In this document: positions 33,266-43,365 of the stretch, piece after piece | Position numbering within the stretch: the stretch's first letter is position 1 | Layout of the letters: each line of letters starts with the position of its first letter | DNA from: Chelativorans salis | Lineage (GTDB): Bacteria; Pseudomonadota; Alphaproteobacteria; Rhizobiales; Rhizobiaceae | Assembly (NCBI RefSeq): GCF_025336525.1 | Contig: NZ_JAOCZP010000003.1 | Span: 124,001 to 188,000 of the forward strand | Reading direction: 5' to 3' | Length of the DNA: 64,000 bases | Translations under genes and position numbers: made by a program | Notes under the pieces: model-generated | What the model saw: the letters and a program-made list of their open reading frames with translations, nothing else | The model's database searches: none | What the model was told of the DNA's origin: nothing

Positions 33266-33571
33266 ATGCAGCACCTTGGTCGAATTCACGGGACTGGCGT
33301 CCTGAAATGTGCCGGCAAGACACTTTTCCGCATAGACTACGATTTTGACGGTTTCCTGAGGAAGCCGGCGGAAGTGACCGGCAGCGGCGAGATCCGGATG
33401 TCTCCCGACACGCTGCGGCAGGTATTCGGTCGCGAGGATCTTCATCTCCTGACGGACGACGGACGACTTCTGAGCCTTCGCTTCTCAGAGAGACATTTAC
33501 CGGAGGCCAGCGACGCCGCTCACGTCGACGTTGCCGGGGACCTGCCGTCACGGTTGGAGTGGCGTCACTGA
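33266..33571 (+). CDS. Hypothetical protein
   Basis: A 101-residue protein with a beta-rich N-terminal half (GRIHGTGVLKCAGKTLFRID) and a SGEIRMSPDTLRQVFGREDL middle, as in small hypothetical proteins of alphaproteobacterial islands. It is spaced 6 bp from the preceding gene and 144 bp from the ndvB-type gene. Not recognised further. Confidence 0.65.
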   Translation: MQHLGRIHGTGVLKCAGKTLFRIDYDFDGFLRKPAEVTGSGEIRMSPDTLRQVFGREDLHLLTDDGRLLSLRFSERHLPEASDAAHVDVAGDLPSRLEWRH

Positions 33572-33715
33572 CGGTGCAAATCTCGGCTGCCCTGATCCTC
33601 CGTCGACTCACATAGAGACGCGGGTTCCGCTCCCCGCCCGAAACCCCACGGGAGCCACGGCTTCAACAAATCGGCCCATTCGGCGCCACTCACGCTCGGG
33701 CTGGAAAGGCACTCA

Positions 33716-36700
33716 TTGAAATCCATCCTTCGCCTCCTGGGGCTTCGCTCCTCGTCACCGCCATGGAATGATGGGGCGCCGGTGAGGGAGGAGCTCTTCA
33801 GCGTCGAGCGGCTGGAGCAGCACGCGGAAAGCCTTGCTGCCGCACAGCCGGTAACCGACCGGCCTCCCGCCGTCCTGCCCCTGCACACGAGGCTCAACGA
33901 CAATGCCGCCGTTTTGCTTGCCGCTTATCGGGCGAGTGCCGCGGAATTGGAAAGCGGCAGGGGCGTGGTCCCCGCCGCGGAATGGCTGCTGGACAATTAT
34001 CACCTGGTCGAGGAGCAGATCCGCGAGATCAGGGACGATCTGCCTCCCGGCTATTATCGCCAATTGCCGAAACTGAGCGAAGGACCGTTTGCGGGCTACC
34101 CGAGGGTACTCGGGGTTGCCTGGGCGTTCGTTGCGCATACCGACAGCCTCTTCGACCGCGAGAAGCTGCGGCGGTTTCTCGTGGCCTATCAGCGGGTTCA
34201 GCCCCTGACGATCGGCGAGCTGTGGGCAGTGGCGATCACCCTGCGCATTGTCCTCATCGAGAACCTCCGCCGGCTGGCCGATCAGATGACTGTGGGCCGC
34301 GCGGCGCGCGCGGATGCGGCGGCACTGGCCGAGCGGCTTCTTGCATCCGACTGCGGCAGGACCGCGCTTGAAACGGATATCGCCTCCCGCTCACCGGAAC
34401 CGTTGTCGGAAGACTTCGCCGCGCAATTGGCCAAACTGTTGAGGAACCAGGACCCCGAAACGACGCCCGCGCTCGGATGGCTGGAGGAGCGTCTTGCGCT
34501 GCAAGACGTGTCTGTGGACGCTGTGGTGCAGCATGCCCAGCAAAGGCAGGGCGCATCCAATGTCACCGTGCGCAACATCGTCACCAGCATGCGGCTGATC
34601 TCCGATATCGACTGGGCCGAGCTGTTCGAAAGCGTAAGCCTGGTTGACGAGCGGTTGCGGGCGGGAAGCGCCTTTGCCGGCATGGATTTCCCAACCCGCG
34701 ACCTTTACAGGAACGCGATCGAGCAATTGGCCCGCGGCTCGTCGTTCTCGGAACTCGAGATTGTGGACCGCGTGCTCGAAGCTGCACGGGGAGCGGCGGC
34801 TGAAGCGGACGGTACAGCCGGCGCGAAGCGCGCCGGGGATCCCGGCTACCATCTGATCGCCCAGGGCCGCGCGGCACTTGAGCGGGCGATCCGGTTCCGG
34901 CCACCCCCACGGCTGCGGATCAGCCGCTTCAACACGCGCCTCGGCATTGGCGGCTATATCGGGTCGATCCTGCTTGTCACGGTGATGTTGCTGGCCATCG
35001 CGCTGTGGGCGCTTTCGCGTCCCGGCCTCGACACCGGCTGGCTCGTGCTGTTCGCTTTGATCTCATTTTTCCCCGCGACCGAGGTTGCGACCGCTCTCGT
35101 CAACCGTGCGATGACCTGGAGTTTCGGCGCGACGATCCTGCCCGGTCTCGCGCTCAAGCAAGGCGTTCCGGAATCCATGCGGACGCTCGTTGCGGTGCCG
35201 ACGCTTCTTACCAGTGAAGCCGACCTTCTGGAGCAGGTGGAACGACTTGAGGTTCATCACCTTTCCGGCGTCGGCGGAGACCTCGTCTTCGCTCTTCTTA
35301 CGGACGGGACTGATGCCGATCAGGAGTTCACGGAGGAGGATGCTCGGCTGCTCAACATAGCCGCCGAGGCGATCGCGCGATTGAACCGGCGCCACAAACC
35401 AGTCGCCGGCGGAAGCCGCTTCCTCCTCTTGCATCGGCGCCGGATCTTCAACGCGGGCGAAGGCAAATGGATGGGGTGGGAACGAAAGCGCGGAAAACTG
35501 CACGAACTCAACCGGCTTCTGCGCGGCGTCGAGGACACCACCTTCATGCCCATAGGCGGGAGGCCGCCGCAGGTGCCGGCCGATGTGCGCTACGTCATCA
35601 CGCTGGATGCTGACACGCGGCTGCCACGCGATGCCGCGCACCGTCTGATCGGCAAGATGGCGCATCCGCTCAATCGACCGCGCTTCAGCGCTGCCGAGCA
35701 GCGTGTCGTCGACGGCTACGGCATTCTCCAGCCGCGCGTCACGCCCTCGCTTCCGGTCGGCCGCGAAGGATCCTTTTACCAGCGCGTTTTCTCCGCCCCC
35801 GGCGGCATCGATCCCTATGCGGCTGCCGCCTCGGACGTATATCAGGACCTCTTCGGCGAAGGCACCTATACCGGCAAGGGCATCTACGATGTGGACGCCT
35901 TCGAGGCGTCTCTGGCTGGCCGCGTGCCCGAGAACACCATGCTCAGCCACGATCTCTTCGAAGGAGTGTTCGCCCGCGCCGGCCTCGCGTCCGATGTCGA
36001 GGTGATCGAGGAATTTCCGTCCCGATACGACGTCTCTGCCAAGCGTCAGCATCGCTGGACGCGTGGCGACTGGCAGCTCCTTCCCTGGGTTACCGGACTA
36101 CGCAGCGGACACCTTGCGGTTCCCTCCATCGGCCGCGGAAAGATGCTGGACAATCTGAGGCGCTCTCTGTTGGCGCCGTTCACGCTCCTCGCTCTGGGGC
36201 TCACATGGCTGATGCCGCTTCCGGCCGCGATAACGGGAACCGCGCTTCTTCTTGCCGCCGTCGCGATCCCGGCATTCCTGCCGATTTTGTTCACCCTGGT
36301 GCCGCACCGCGCCGGCATTCGCTTGCGCAATCATGTCGCCACGCTTGCCGCAGACCTGCGCCTTGCAGCCGTCCAGAGCGTCCTTTCCATCGTTTTCCTG
36401 CCCGACCAAGCGTGGCGAATGGGCGACGCGATCCTCAGGACGCTGGTGCGGCTCTTCGGGTCCCGCCGCCATCTGCTGGAATGGACCACGGCCGCGCAAT
36501 CGAAGGGAAGCCCGCGTCTGAACTTCGCCGGTTTCTATCGCCGCATGGCTTCCGGCACGCTGCTTGGGCTTGTCATGGCCGTGGGCGCCGTTGCGCTGTC
36601 GCCTTCCTCCTGGCCGCTCGTTCTGCCCTTCGCACTGTTGTGGCTGACCGCGCCGGCGCTCGCCTTGTGGGCAAGCCGGTCGCCGAAGGCCGGACCGCGC

Positions 36701-39700
36701 CTTGCGGTTTCCGATCCGGATGCGACCGAACTGCGCCTCATCGCACGTCGTACGTGGTGCTTCTTCGAAACCTTCGTGACGCCCGAAGACAACATGCTGC
36801 CCCCGGACAATTTCCAGGAGGATCCGAAGCCTGTCGTCGCGCACAGGACGTCGCCCACGAATATCGGGCTCTATCTCATCTCCACGGTTGCCGCCCGCGA
36901 CTTCGGCTGGGCCGGTACGGTCCAAACGGTGGAGCGGCTGGAAGCCACGTTGCAGACCATGCGTGGGCTCGCACGGCACGAAGGCCACTTCTTCAACTGG
37001 TATGCGACGCAGGACCTGCGTGTTCTCGAACCCGCCTACATCTCGTCGGTCGACAGCGGCAACCTTGCCGGGCATCTGATCGTGCTCGCCAATGCGTGCG
37101 AGGCGTGGATCAACGATGGCATTGCGCCAAGTGCCCGGCTCGGCATGACGGACAGCATCCAACTTGCACGTCAAGCGCTCGATGCCGTGTCCGGGAACCA
37201 CCGCGAAGCCCAACTCTCCCTGATGCTTGACGACATCGAATCCCTGTTGAACGGTCCGCAGACGCTCGACGCGTTGTCCCCCGTGCTGACGCGCCTGGCT
37301 GACAAGGCTGCCGCCACAGCGCGCGATCTAGTTCCGACGGATATCGAAGACAGCGCCCCGGATCTCGTCTTCTGGATCGAGTCCCTCAAGAAGACCGTGG
37401 CCGAACATGCACGTGACCGATCCGGGAACCCCGTTCTGAAAAACCGACTGCAGGCGCTTGCCGCGGATGCGCGCGAGATGGCGCTGGCGATGGACTTCGC
37501 CTTCCTTCTCGATCCCGAACGCAAGCTGTTGTCGATCGGCTATTCCCTCGCAGACGATAGCCTCGACCCAAGCTGTTACGATCTGCTCGCTTCGGAAGCC
37601 CGGCTTGCAAGCCTCTTCGCCATCGCCAAGGGTGATGTCGAGACACGGCACTGGTTCCGCCTGGGACGCGCCGCGACACCTCTGGGGAGCGGGTCGGCGC
37701 TGATCTCCTGGTCCGGCTCGATGTTCGAATATCTGATGCCGTCGCTCGTCATGCGCGCTCCCGCCGGCAGTCTGCTCGAACAGACCAATCGGCTGGTGGT
37801 CGAGCGCCAGCAGGCTTACGCACGGTCGCTCGGCATTCCCTGGGGGATCTCCGAGTCCGCCTACAACGCCCGCGATATGGAGCTGACCTATCAGTACTCC
37901 AACTTCGGCGTTCCAGGTCTCGGTCTGAAGCGCGGTCTCTCCGAAAACGCGGTTGTCGCACCCTACGCGACGGGGCTTGCGGCCATGATAGACCCGCACG
38001 GCGCGTGTGAGAACTACGCTCGCCTCGCACAAATGGGCGCTGGGGGCCGCTGTGGCTTCTTCGAAGCGCTGGATTTCACACGATCGCGCCTTCCTGAAAA
38101 GGAGAATTTCGCCGTCGTCCGCACGTCTATGGCTCATCATCAGGGAATGACCATCGTCGCCATCGCCAACACGCTGCACGATGGCGAGATGCGTGCCCGT
38201 TTCCATCGTGAGCCGATGATCCAGGCGTGCGAACTCCTGTTGCAGGAACGCATGCCCCGCAATGTCGTGACCGGCCATCCGAAGGCCGAAGAGGTGAAGG
38301 TTTCCCCGGCGACGGCGGATGCGGGAATCCCGACTTCACGCCGCCTTACCGCCACCACGGCGGGGCCGCCGGTCACCCAGTTGCTGTCGAACGGCCGCTA
38401 CGCGGTGATGCTCACTGCCGCAGGTGCAGGCTACAGCCGCTGGCGCGACATCGCCGTCACACGCTGGCGCGAGGACGCCACCCGCGACGACTGGGGCTCC
38501 TTCATCTTCCTGCGCGATACCCAAAGCGGAGACGTCTGGTCCGCCGGCGCCCAGCCGCTCGGCATCGAAGGAGAGCATCGCGAAGTCATCTTCGATGAGG
38601 ATCGCGCCCAGTTCATCCGCCGCGATGGCAATCTGACGACCACAATGGATGTTCTGGTCTCCGGCGAAGACGACTGCGAGGTGCGCCGCGTGTCCTTGAG
38701 CAATGGAGGGCGGCGGCCGCGCGAGATCGAGATCACATCCTACGCCGAAATCGTTCTGGCTCCGCCGGCCGCCGACATGGCGCATCCGGCGTTCTCCAAG
38801 ATGTTCGTCCAGACCGAGCATGCCGCCGAATTCGGCGCGCTCGTTGCAACGCGCCGCCTGCGCTCGCACGCTGAACCGCAGGTATGGGCTGCCCATCTCG
38901 CCGTCGTCGAAGGCGAGATCGTCTCCGATCCGCAGTACGAGACCGATCGGGCCCGGTTTGTCGGGCGCGGCCGCTCGATGGGCACCGCAGCAGCAGTGGC
39001 GGAAGATGGGCCGCTCTCGAATACCGTTGGGACGGTACTCGATCCCATTTTCTCGCTGCGCCAGCGCGTGAGGATCGCGCCCGGAAAGGTCGCGCGTATC
39101 GCCTACTGGACCGTCGTCGCATCGTCGCGCGCCGAGCTCATGGACATGATCGACAAACACCACGACCGCAGCGCATTCGAACGCGCCAGGACGCTAGCGT
39201 GGACCCAAGGGCAGGTCCAGCTTCGCCATCTTGATGTCGATGCCGGAGAGGCGGCGGACTTTCAGCGCCTGGCCGCCCCCATCCTCTACGCCGACCCTCG
39301 CTACAGGGCGCCGTCCGAGGAGATTGTCCGCGGTGCCGGTTCGCAATCCGGCCTCTGGCATCTCGCCATTTCCGGCGACCTGCCGATCGTCTTCTTGGGT
39401 ATAGACGATCCCGAAGACATGGCCCAGGTCCGCCAGCTGCTGCGCGCTCACGAATATTGGCGCATGAAAAGCCTCGCCGTTGACCTGGTGATCGTCAACG
39501 AGCGCGCATCCTCCTATACGCAGGACCTGCAAGTCGCCATCGAGACCGCCGTGCGCAGTAGTCAATCGCGGCCGCGCTTCGGGGCGGAACTCGCGCAAGG
39601 CTCTGTCTACGCGCTTCGCGCGGATCTAATGAGCGCGGAGGCGCGCGACCGGCTCCGTTCGATTGCCCGTGTCATATGCTCGGCACGCCTTGGATCGATA

Positions 39701-42217
39701 GCCGAACAACTCGATCGTTTGCCAACTCCATCCGTCGATGACCCCACGATCTCCCTCCTGCAAGAGCCCGTGCGGCAGAACTCCGAGCCGCCTGCGCCGC
39801 ACGCGCCGCCGCTCGAGTTCTTCAACGGGCTTGGTGGTTTCGACAAGGACGGACGGGAATATGTGACGATCCTCGACCGCGGCGCCGTCACGCCCGCGCC
39901 ATGGATCAATGTGATCGCCAACCCCGATTTCGGCTTTCAGGTCTCGGCGGAGGGAAGCGGCTACACCTGGGCAGAAAACAGCCGGGAGAACCAGCTTACG
40001 CCATGGTCGAATGATCCAGTGGTCGATCCGAGCGGCGAGATGATTTACATCCGCGACGAAGAGACTCTCGATCTGTGGAGCCCGTCCGCGCAGCCGATCC
40101 GCGGCAGCGGCACCTATGTTTCGCGCCACGGTTTCGGCTACAGTCGCTTCGAGCACGAGGCGAACGGCATCGCGCTCGATCTCCTGCAATACGTCCCTCT
40201 CGGCGACCCCATCAAGATCTCGCGCCTGACCCTTCGAAACGTTTCCGGTCGTCCCCGCCGCGTGTCGGTCACGAGCTATGCTGAATTGGTGCTCGGCACC
40301 TCGCGCAGCGCCACGGCGCCCTTCCTGGTGACGCAGATCGACGAGGCGACCGGCGCGATGCTGGCGCGTAATCCCTGGAGCATCAATTCCTCCGGCCGCT
40401 TCGCCTTTGCCGATCTTGGCGGGCGGCAGACCGCATGGACAGCCGACCGGGCCGAATTCCTTGGCCGCTACGGCAACCCGTCGGCACCTGGCGCGCTCAA
40501 CGGCCATCGACCGCTGTCGGGGACCACCGGCGCCGGCCTCGATCCTTGCACGGCCCTGCAGCAGACCATCGAAATCGGCGCGGGCGAGACAGTAGAGATT
40601 GTCTCGTTTCTCGGGCAGTGCGGCTCGCAGGATGAGGTCCAGGCGCTGCTCGCGCGTTATCGCGCGGCGGATCTCGATGCGGTTCTCCAGGAGGTGACGG
40701 ATCACTGGACCAGCCTTTTGCAGACGGTCCAGGTCAAGACACCGGACCGTGCGATGGACATCATGCTCAATGGCTGGCTCCTCTACCAGACGCTCGCCTG
40801 CCGCATCTGGGCGCGCTCGGCTTTCTATCAGGCGAGCGGCGCCTACGGTTTCCGCGACCAGCTTCAGGACGGAATGGCCCTGACGCTGACAAGGCCCGAA
40901 GAGACGCGGCGCCATCTCCTGCGCGCGGCCGGCAGGCAGTTCGTCGAAGGCGATGTCCAGCATTGGTGGCTGCCTCAGTCGGGGCAAGGCGTCCGCACGC
41001 GGATTTCGGACGACCGCGTCTGGCTCGCATTCGCCGCGTCGACCTACGTGAATGCTTCGGGTGATGCCGCGGTTTTGGATGAGACCGTCCCTTTTCTCGA
41101 CGGTCCGCCGCTTGCCCCCGGCGAGCACGACGCGTTCTTTCATCCAACGGGGGCGGCCGGATCCGCCTCGCTCTTCGAGCACTGCGCCCGCGGTCTCGAC
41201 CAGTGCCTGGAACTGACCGGCAAGCTCGGCCTGCCCCTTATGGGTACGGGCGACTGGAACGACGGCATGAACCGCGTCGGCGAAGGCGGCAAGGGCGAGA
41301 GCGTCTGGCTCGGCTGGCTGCTTCTGCGCACCATTGAGCTGTTCGCGCCTCTGGCGGAAGGCCGCGACCCGAGCCGCGCCGAACGCTGGCGCGCTCACGC
41401 AGCCTCCGTGCGCGAGGCGCTCGAAAAGCACGCATGGGACGGTGAATGGTATCGCCGCGCGACCTTCGACGACGGCACCTGGCTCGGCTCGAAGGACAGT
41501 GAGGAATGCCGGATCGACTCCATCGCCCAGTCCTGGGCCGTCCTGTCGGGCGCCGCCGACCCGGCGCGGGCGGCAACGGCAATGGCGTCGCTGGAAAAGC
41601 ATCTCGTCCGCCGTGAAGACGGCATGGCACTGTTGTTCACGCCGCCCTTCGACAAGACGCCGCGCGACCCCGGCTACATCAAAGGCTATCCGCCGGGCCT
41701 GCGCGAGAATGGCGGCCAGTACAGCCATGCGGCCATGTGGGCGATCCTGGCCCTTGCAAAATCGGGGGCGGGCGACAAGGCACACGATCTGTTCGCGCTG
41801 CTCAACCCGATCAACCACGCGCTTACGCCCGAGGAAATCGAACGCTACAAGGTCGAACCCTATGTGGTTGCCGCCGACGTCTATTCCGTCGCGCCGCATG
41901 TCGGCCGGGGCGGATGGACCTGGTACACCGGCTCCGCCGCCTGGATGTACCGTTCCGGCATCGAGGGCATTCTGGGCATTCGGCGCGAGGGGGCGTTTCT
42001 CATCATCAACCCGTGTATCCCATCGGCCTGGCCGGGGTTTGAAGCCACCGTGCGGATGGATGAAACCCACTACGACATCCGCGTGGACAACTCGATGCAA
42101 CGCGATACCGGTGCCTGGTCGGCTGTCATGGACGGCGAACCTCTTCAGTGCTCCAGAACATGCGTGCGCGTTCCGCTGGACGGACGCACACATAATTTAG
42201 CTCTCGGTTTCGAGTGA
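33716..42217 (+). CDS. ndvB: Cyclic beta-1,2-glucan synthase (NdvB/ChvB/Cgs family)
   Basis: A 2833-residue inner-membrane enzyme that initiates, extends and cyclises periplasmic beta-1,2-glucan. In order: an N-terminal region (1 to about 410); membrane segments near 420-460; a GT84 transferase with VRYVITLDADTRLPRD (DAD near 631) and the QxxRW motif RQHRWTRGDWQ (near 777); membrane segments near 820-870 and 945-1000; a carbohydrate-binding middle; and a GH94-like phosphorylase domain with GTGDWNDGMNRVGEGGKGES (near 2510) and VAPHVGRGGWTWYTGSAAWM. The start is TTG at 33716 behind GGAAAGG. Length is normal for the family. The exporter gene ndvA is not nearby. It serves osmotic adaptation and, in rhizobia, host infection. 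Confidence 0.95.
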   Translation: MKSILRLLGLRSSSPPWNDGAPVREELFSVERLEQHAESLAAAQPVTDRPPAVLPLHTRLNDNAAVLLAAYRASAAELESGRGVVPAAEWLLDNYHLVEEQIREIRDDLPPGYYRQLPKLSEGPFAGYPRVLGVAWAFVAHTDSLFDREKLRRFLVAYQRVQPLTIGELWAVAITLRIVLIENLRRLADQMTVGRAARADAAALAERLLASDCGRTALETDIASRSPEPLSEDFAAQLAKLLRNQDPETTPALGWLEERLALQDVSVDAVVQHAQQRQGASNVTVRNIVTSMRLISDIDWAELFESVSLVDERLRAGSAFAGMDFPTRDLYRNAIEQLARGSSFSELEIVDRVLEAARGAAAEADGTAGAKRAGDPGYHLIAQGRAALERAIRFRPPPRLRISRFNTRLGIGGYIGSILLVTVMLLAIALWALSRPGLDTGWLVLFALISFFPATEVATALVNRAMTWSFGATILPGLALKQGVPESMRTLVAVPTLLTSEADLLEQVERLEVHHLSGVGGDLVFALLTDGTDADQEFTEEDARLLNIAAEAIARLNRRHKPVAGGSRFLLLHRRRIFNAGEGKWMGWERKRGKLHELNRLLRGVEDTTFMPIGGRPPQVPADVRYVITLDADTRLPRDAAHRLIGKMAHPLNRPRFSAAEQRVVDGYGILQPRVTPSLPVGREGSFYQRVFSAPGGIDPYAAAASDVYQDLFGEGTYTGKGIYDVDAFEASLAGRVPENTMLSHDLFEGVFARAGLASDVEVIEEFPSRYDVSAKRQHRWTRGDWQLLPWVTGLRSGHLAVPSIGRGKMLDNLRRSLLAPFTLLALGLTWLMPLPAAITGTALLLAAVAIPAFLPILFTLVPHRAGIRLRNHVATLAADLRLAAVQSVLSIVFLPDQAWRMGDAILRTLVRLFGSRRHLLEWTTAAQSKGSPRLNFAGFYRRMASGTLLGLVMAVGAVALSPSSWPLVLPFALLWLTAPALALWASRSPKAGPRLAVSDPDATELRLIARRTWCFFETFVTPEDNMLPPDNFQEDPKPVVAHRTSPTNIGLYLISTVAARDFGWAGTVQTVERLEATLQTMRGLARHEGHFFNWYATQDLRVLEPAYISSVDSGNLAGHLIVLANACEAWINDGIAPSARLGMTDSIQLARQALDAVSGNHREAQLSLMLDDIESLLNGPQTLDALSPVLTRLADKAAATARDLVPTDIEDSAPDLVFWIESLKKTVAEHARDRSGNPVLKNRLQALAADAREMALAMDFAFLLDPERKLLSIGYSLADDSLDPSCYDLLASEARLASLFAIAKGDVETRHWFRLGRAATPLGSGSALISWSGSMFEYLMPSLVMRAPAGSLLEQTNRLVVERQQAYARSLGIPWGISESAYNARDMELTYQYSNFGVPGLGLKRGLSENAVVAPYATGLAAMIDPHGACENYARLAQMGAGGRCGFFEALDFTRSRLPEKENFAVVRTSMAHHQGMTIVAIANTLHDGEMRARFHREPMIQACELLLQERMPRNVVTGHPKAEEVKVSPATADAGIPTSRRLTATTAGPPVTQLLSNGRYAVMLTAAGAGYSRWRDIAVTRWREDATRDDWGSFIFLRDTQSGDVWSAGAQPLGIEGEHREVIFDEDRAQFIRRDGNLTTTMDVLVSGEDDCEVRRVSLSNGGRRPREIEITSYAEIVLAPPAADMAHPAFSKMFVQTEHAAEFGALVATRRLRSHAEPQVWAAHLAVVEGEIVSDPQYETDRARFVGRGRSMGTAAAVAEDGPLSNTVGTVLDPIFSLRQRVRIAPGKVARIAYWTVVASSRAELMDMIDKHHDRSAFERARTLAWTQGQVQLRHLDVDAGEAADFQRLAAPILYADPRYRAPSEEIVRGAGSQSGLWHLAISGDLPIVFLGIDDPEDMAQVRQLLRAHEYWRMKSLAVDLVIVNERASSYTQDLQVAIETAVRSSQSRPRFGAELAQGSVYALRADLMSAEARDRLRSIARVICSARLGSIAEQLDRLPTPSVDDPTISLLQEPVRQNSEPPAPHAPPLEFFNGLGGFDKDGREYVTILDRGAVTPAPWINVIANPDFGFQVSAEGSGYTWAENSRENQLTPWSNDPVVDPSGEMIYIRDEETLDLWSPSAQPIRGSGTYVSRHGFGYSRFEHEANGIALDLLQYVPLGDPIKISRLTLRNVSGRPRRVSVTSYAELVLGTSRSATAPFLVTQIDEATGAMLARNPWSINSSGRFAFADLGGRQTAWTADRAEFLGRYGNPSAPGALNGHRPLSGTTGAGLDPCTALQQTIEIGAGETVEIVSFLGQCGSQDEVQALLARYRAADLDAVLQEVTDHWTSLLQTVQVKTPDRAMDIMLNGWLLYQTLACRIWARSAFYQASGAYGFRDQLQDGMALTLTRPEETRRHLLRAAGRQFVEGDVQHWWLPQSGQGVRTRISDDRVWLAFAASTYVNASGDAAVLDETVPFLDGPPLAPGEHDAFFHPTGAAGSASLFEHCARGLDQCLELTGKLGLPLMGTGDWNDGMNRVGEGGKGESVWLGWLLLRTIELFAPLAEGRDPSRAERWRAHAASVREALEKHAWDGEWYRRATFDDGTWLGSKDSEECRIDSIAQSWAVLSGAADPARAATAMASLEKHLVRREDGMALLFTPPFDKTPRDPGYIKGYPPGLRENGGQYSHAAMWAILALAKSGAGDKAHDLFALLNPINHALTPEEIERYKVEPYVVAADVYSVAPHVGRGGWTWYTGSAAWMYRSGIEGILGIRREGAFLIINPCIPSAWPGFEATVRMDETHYDIRVDNSMQRDTGAWSAVMDGEPLQCSRTCVRVPLDGRTHNLALGFE

Positions 42218-42334
42218 GGGTCGATGCACATTACTCGCCGTCGTCCTCGCCGGCTGGTGGTGCGCGTTATCAAGTGACAGCGGGAGGTGCCGTGTGCAAC
42301 AATTGACGAGGGTCCCTGTCGACAAGGAATTGCG

Positions 42335-42727
42335 ATGAAATCGAGTGCTATCTGGCTCATCGCGTTGATCGCATTCGGAAGCTGGGCGGTGGCCGCAGCA
42401 GAAGGCGACCTAGCCGCTCGCGAAATGAGTGTCCACGAAATCATAGCCGCGCTTGGGGTCAACGATCTGAGCGCGAACGAGGTCCGTGCGATCGATTCCT
42501 ATGTTCGTCTTGATGTCGTGGACCTGAGCGCCTTCGAGTCAAGCGACGAATATCAAGCGCTGGAGACGGCCCTCGGCAACACCGATGACGGTTGGGCGAT
42601 GATGCAAACCGCGATCATAGGCAATGACTTAATCGAACAGGAACTCAAACGCCGTTCGGTCGAGATAGGACGCGTCGTCGCCGCGACCATGGACGACAAG
42701 GGAGTCGTCACGATTTACATTCGCTGA
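42335..42727 (+). CDS. Exported hypothetical protein
   Basis: A 130-residue protein with a clear signal peptide (MKSSAIWLIALIAFGSWAVA, cleavage after AAAEG). The mature part is acidic and helical (MSVHEIIAALGVNDLSANEV, DVVDLSAFESSDEYQALETA), ending in VVAATMDDKGVVTIYIR. AAGGA lies 8 nt before the ATG. I do not recognise the family. It follows the glucan synthase by 117 bp on the same strand and could be co-expressed. Confidence 0.7.
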   Translation: MKSSAIWLIALIAFGSWAVAAAEGDLAAREMSVHEIIAALGVNDLSANEVRAIDSYVRLDVVDLSAFESSDEYQALETALGNTDDGWAMMQTAIIGNDLIEQELKRRSVEIGRVVAATMDDKGVVTIYIR

Positions 42728-43365
42728 TGCCGAAATCGAAAAGCTGTCGAACCACCAGATGGGCGATCGCGGACCGACGCGCTGGATGGCTTGTGTGGGA
42801 GCCATATCTGCGCCCGTACCCAAGCACGTCAAAAACTATGCGCTGCAACGAAGTGCATATCGCGGCGAGATGCAGTGTGGGGAAAGGCGGCAGCGCTCCT
42901 CCGACTCGAACGTCGATGACCCAGAACTCCGGTGGCGACATGCAAGGGCAGCGTGTGAATGCCGCGACCCTCAAATTATGACCCAGGACGAGCCCCTACC
43001 CCGACGGTTCTGAATCGCCGTTCGCGAGATCACGATTGGACCGGACGACGCTCAAGGTGCACGCCGGCGCGGCTGACTTTCGCCCCCTCACCGCACTGAA
43101 TTTGCACGGGGTGTTCCCGTATCCAGCTGCAATCCATGAACTTTCTGCACAGTCCATCATCGGAGCGATGGTGAAGACTTTTTGTTTTTCAATTGCGTGC
43201 GGTACATTGCATCCAGATCATCCGGGCTAAGGAAGGCTATGGGCGGGTAGAAGTCAGATGTAATGTAAAGAGTACATCGTGCCGATGTTCGCCTGAAGAC
43301 GCGGACCAAAGAATGGGGGGAAATCGAGCGGTAGATGATCTCGGCGGGGAGCCCGTTCGATTTCG
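42728..43365. other. Intergenic region without a recognised gene
   Basis: About 640 bp between the exported hypothetical gene and the secretion operon. Short ORFs on both strands (for example 42727-42981 plus, 42708-42974 minus) have composition and residues typical of chance frames. No terminator, repeat or RNA signature was found. Confidence 0.5.

Noticed and set aside
39626-42193. An 855-codon minus-strand ORF
   Set aside because: It is antisense to the C-terminal half of the glucan synthase, where the plus strand encodes conserved GH94 motifs; the shadow is rich in Arg, Ala and Gly with no family match.
42708-43230. Short ORFs on both strands after the exported hypothetical gene
   Set aside because: Overlapping frames with no start-site context and no recognisable protein pattern.
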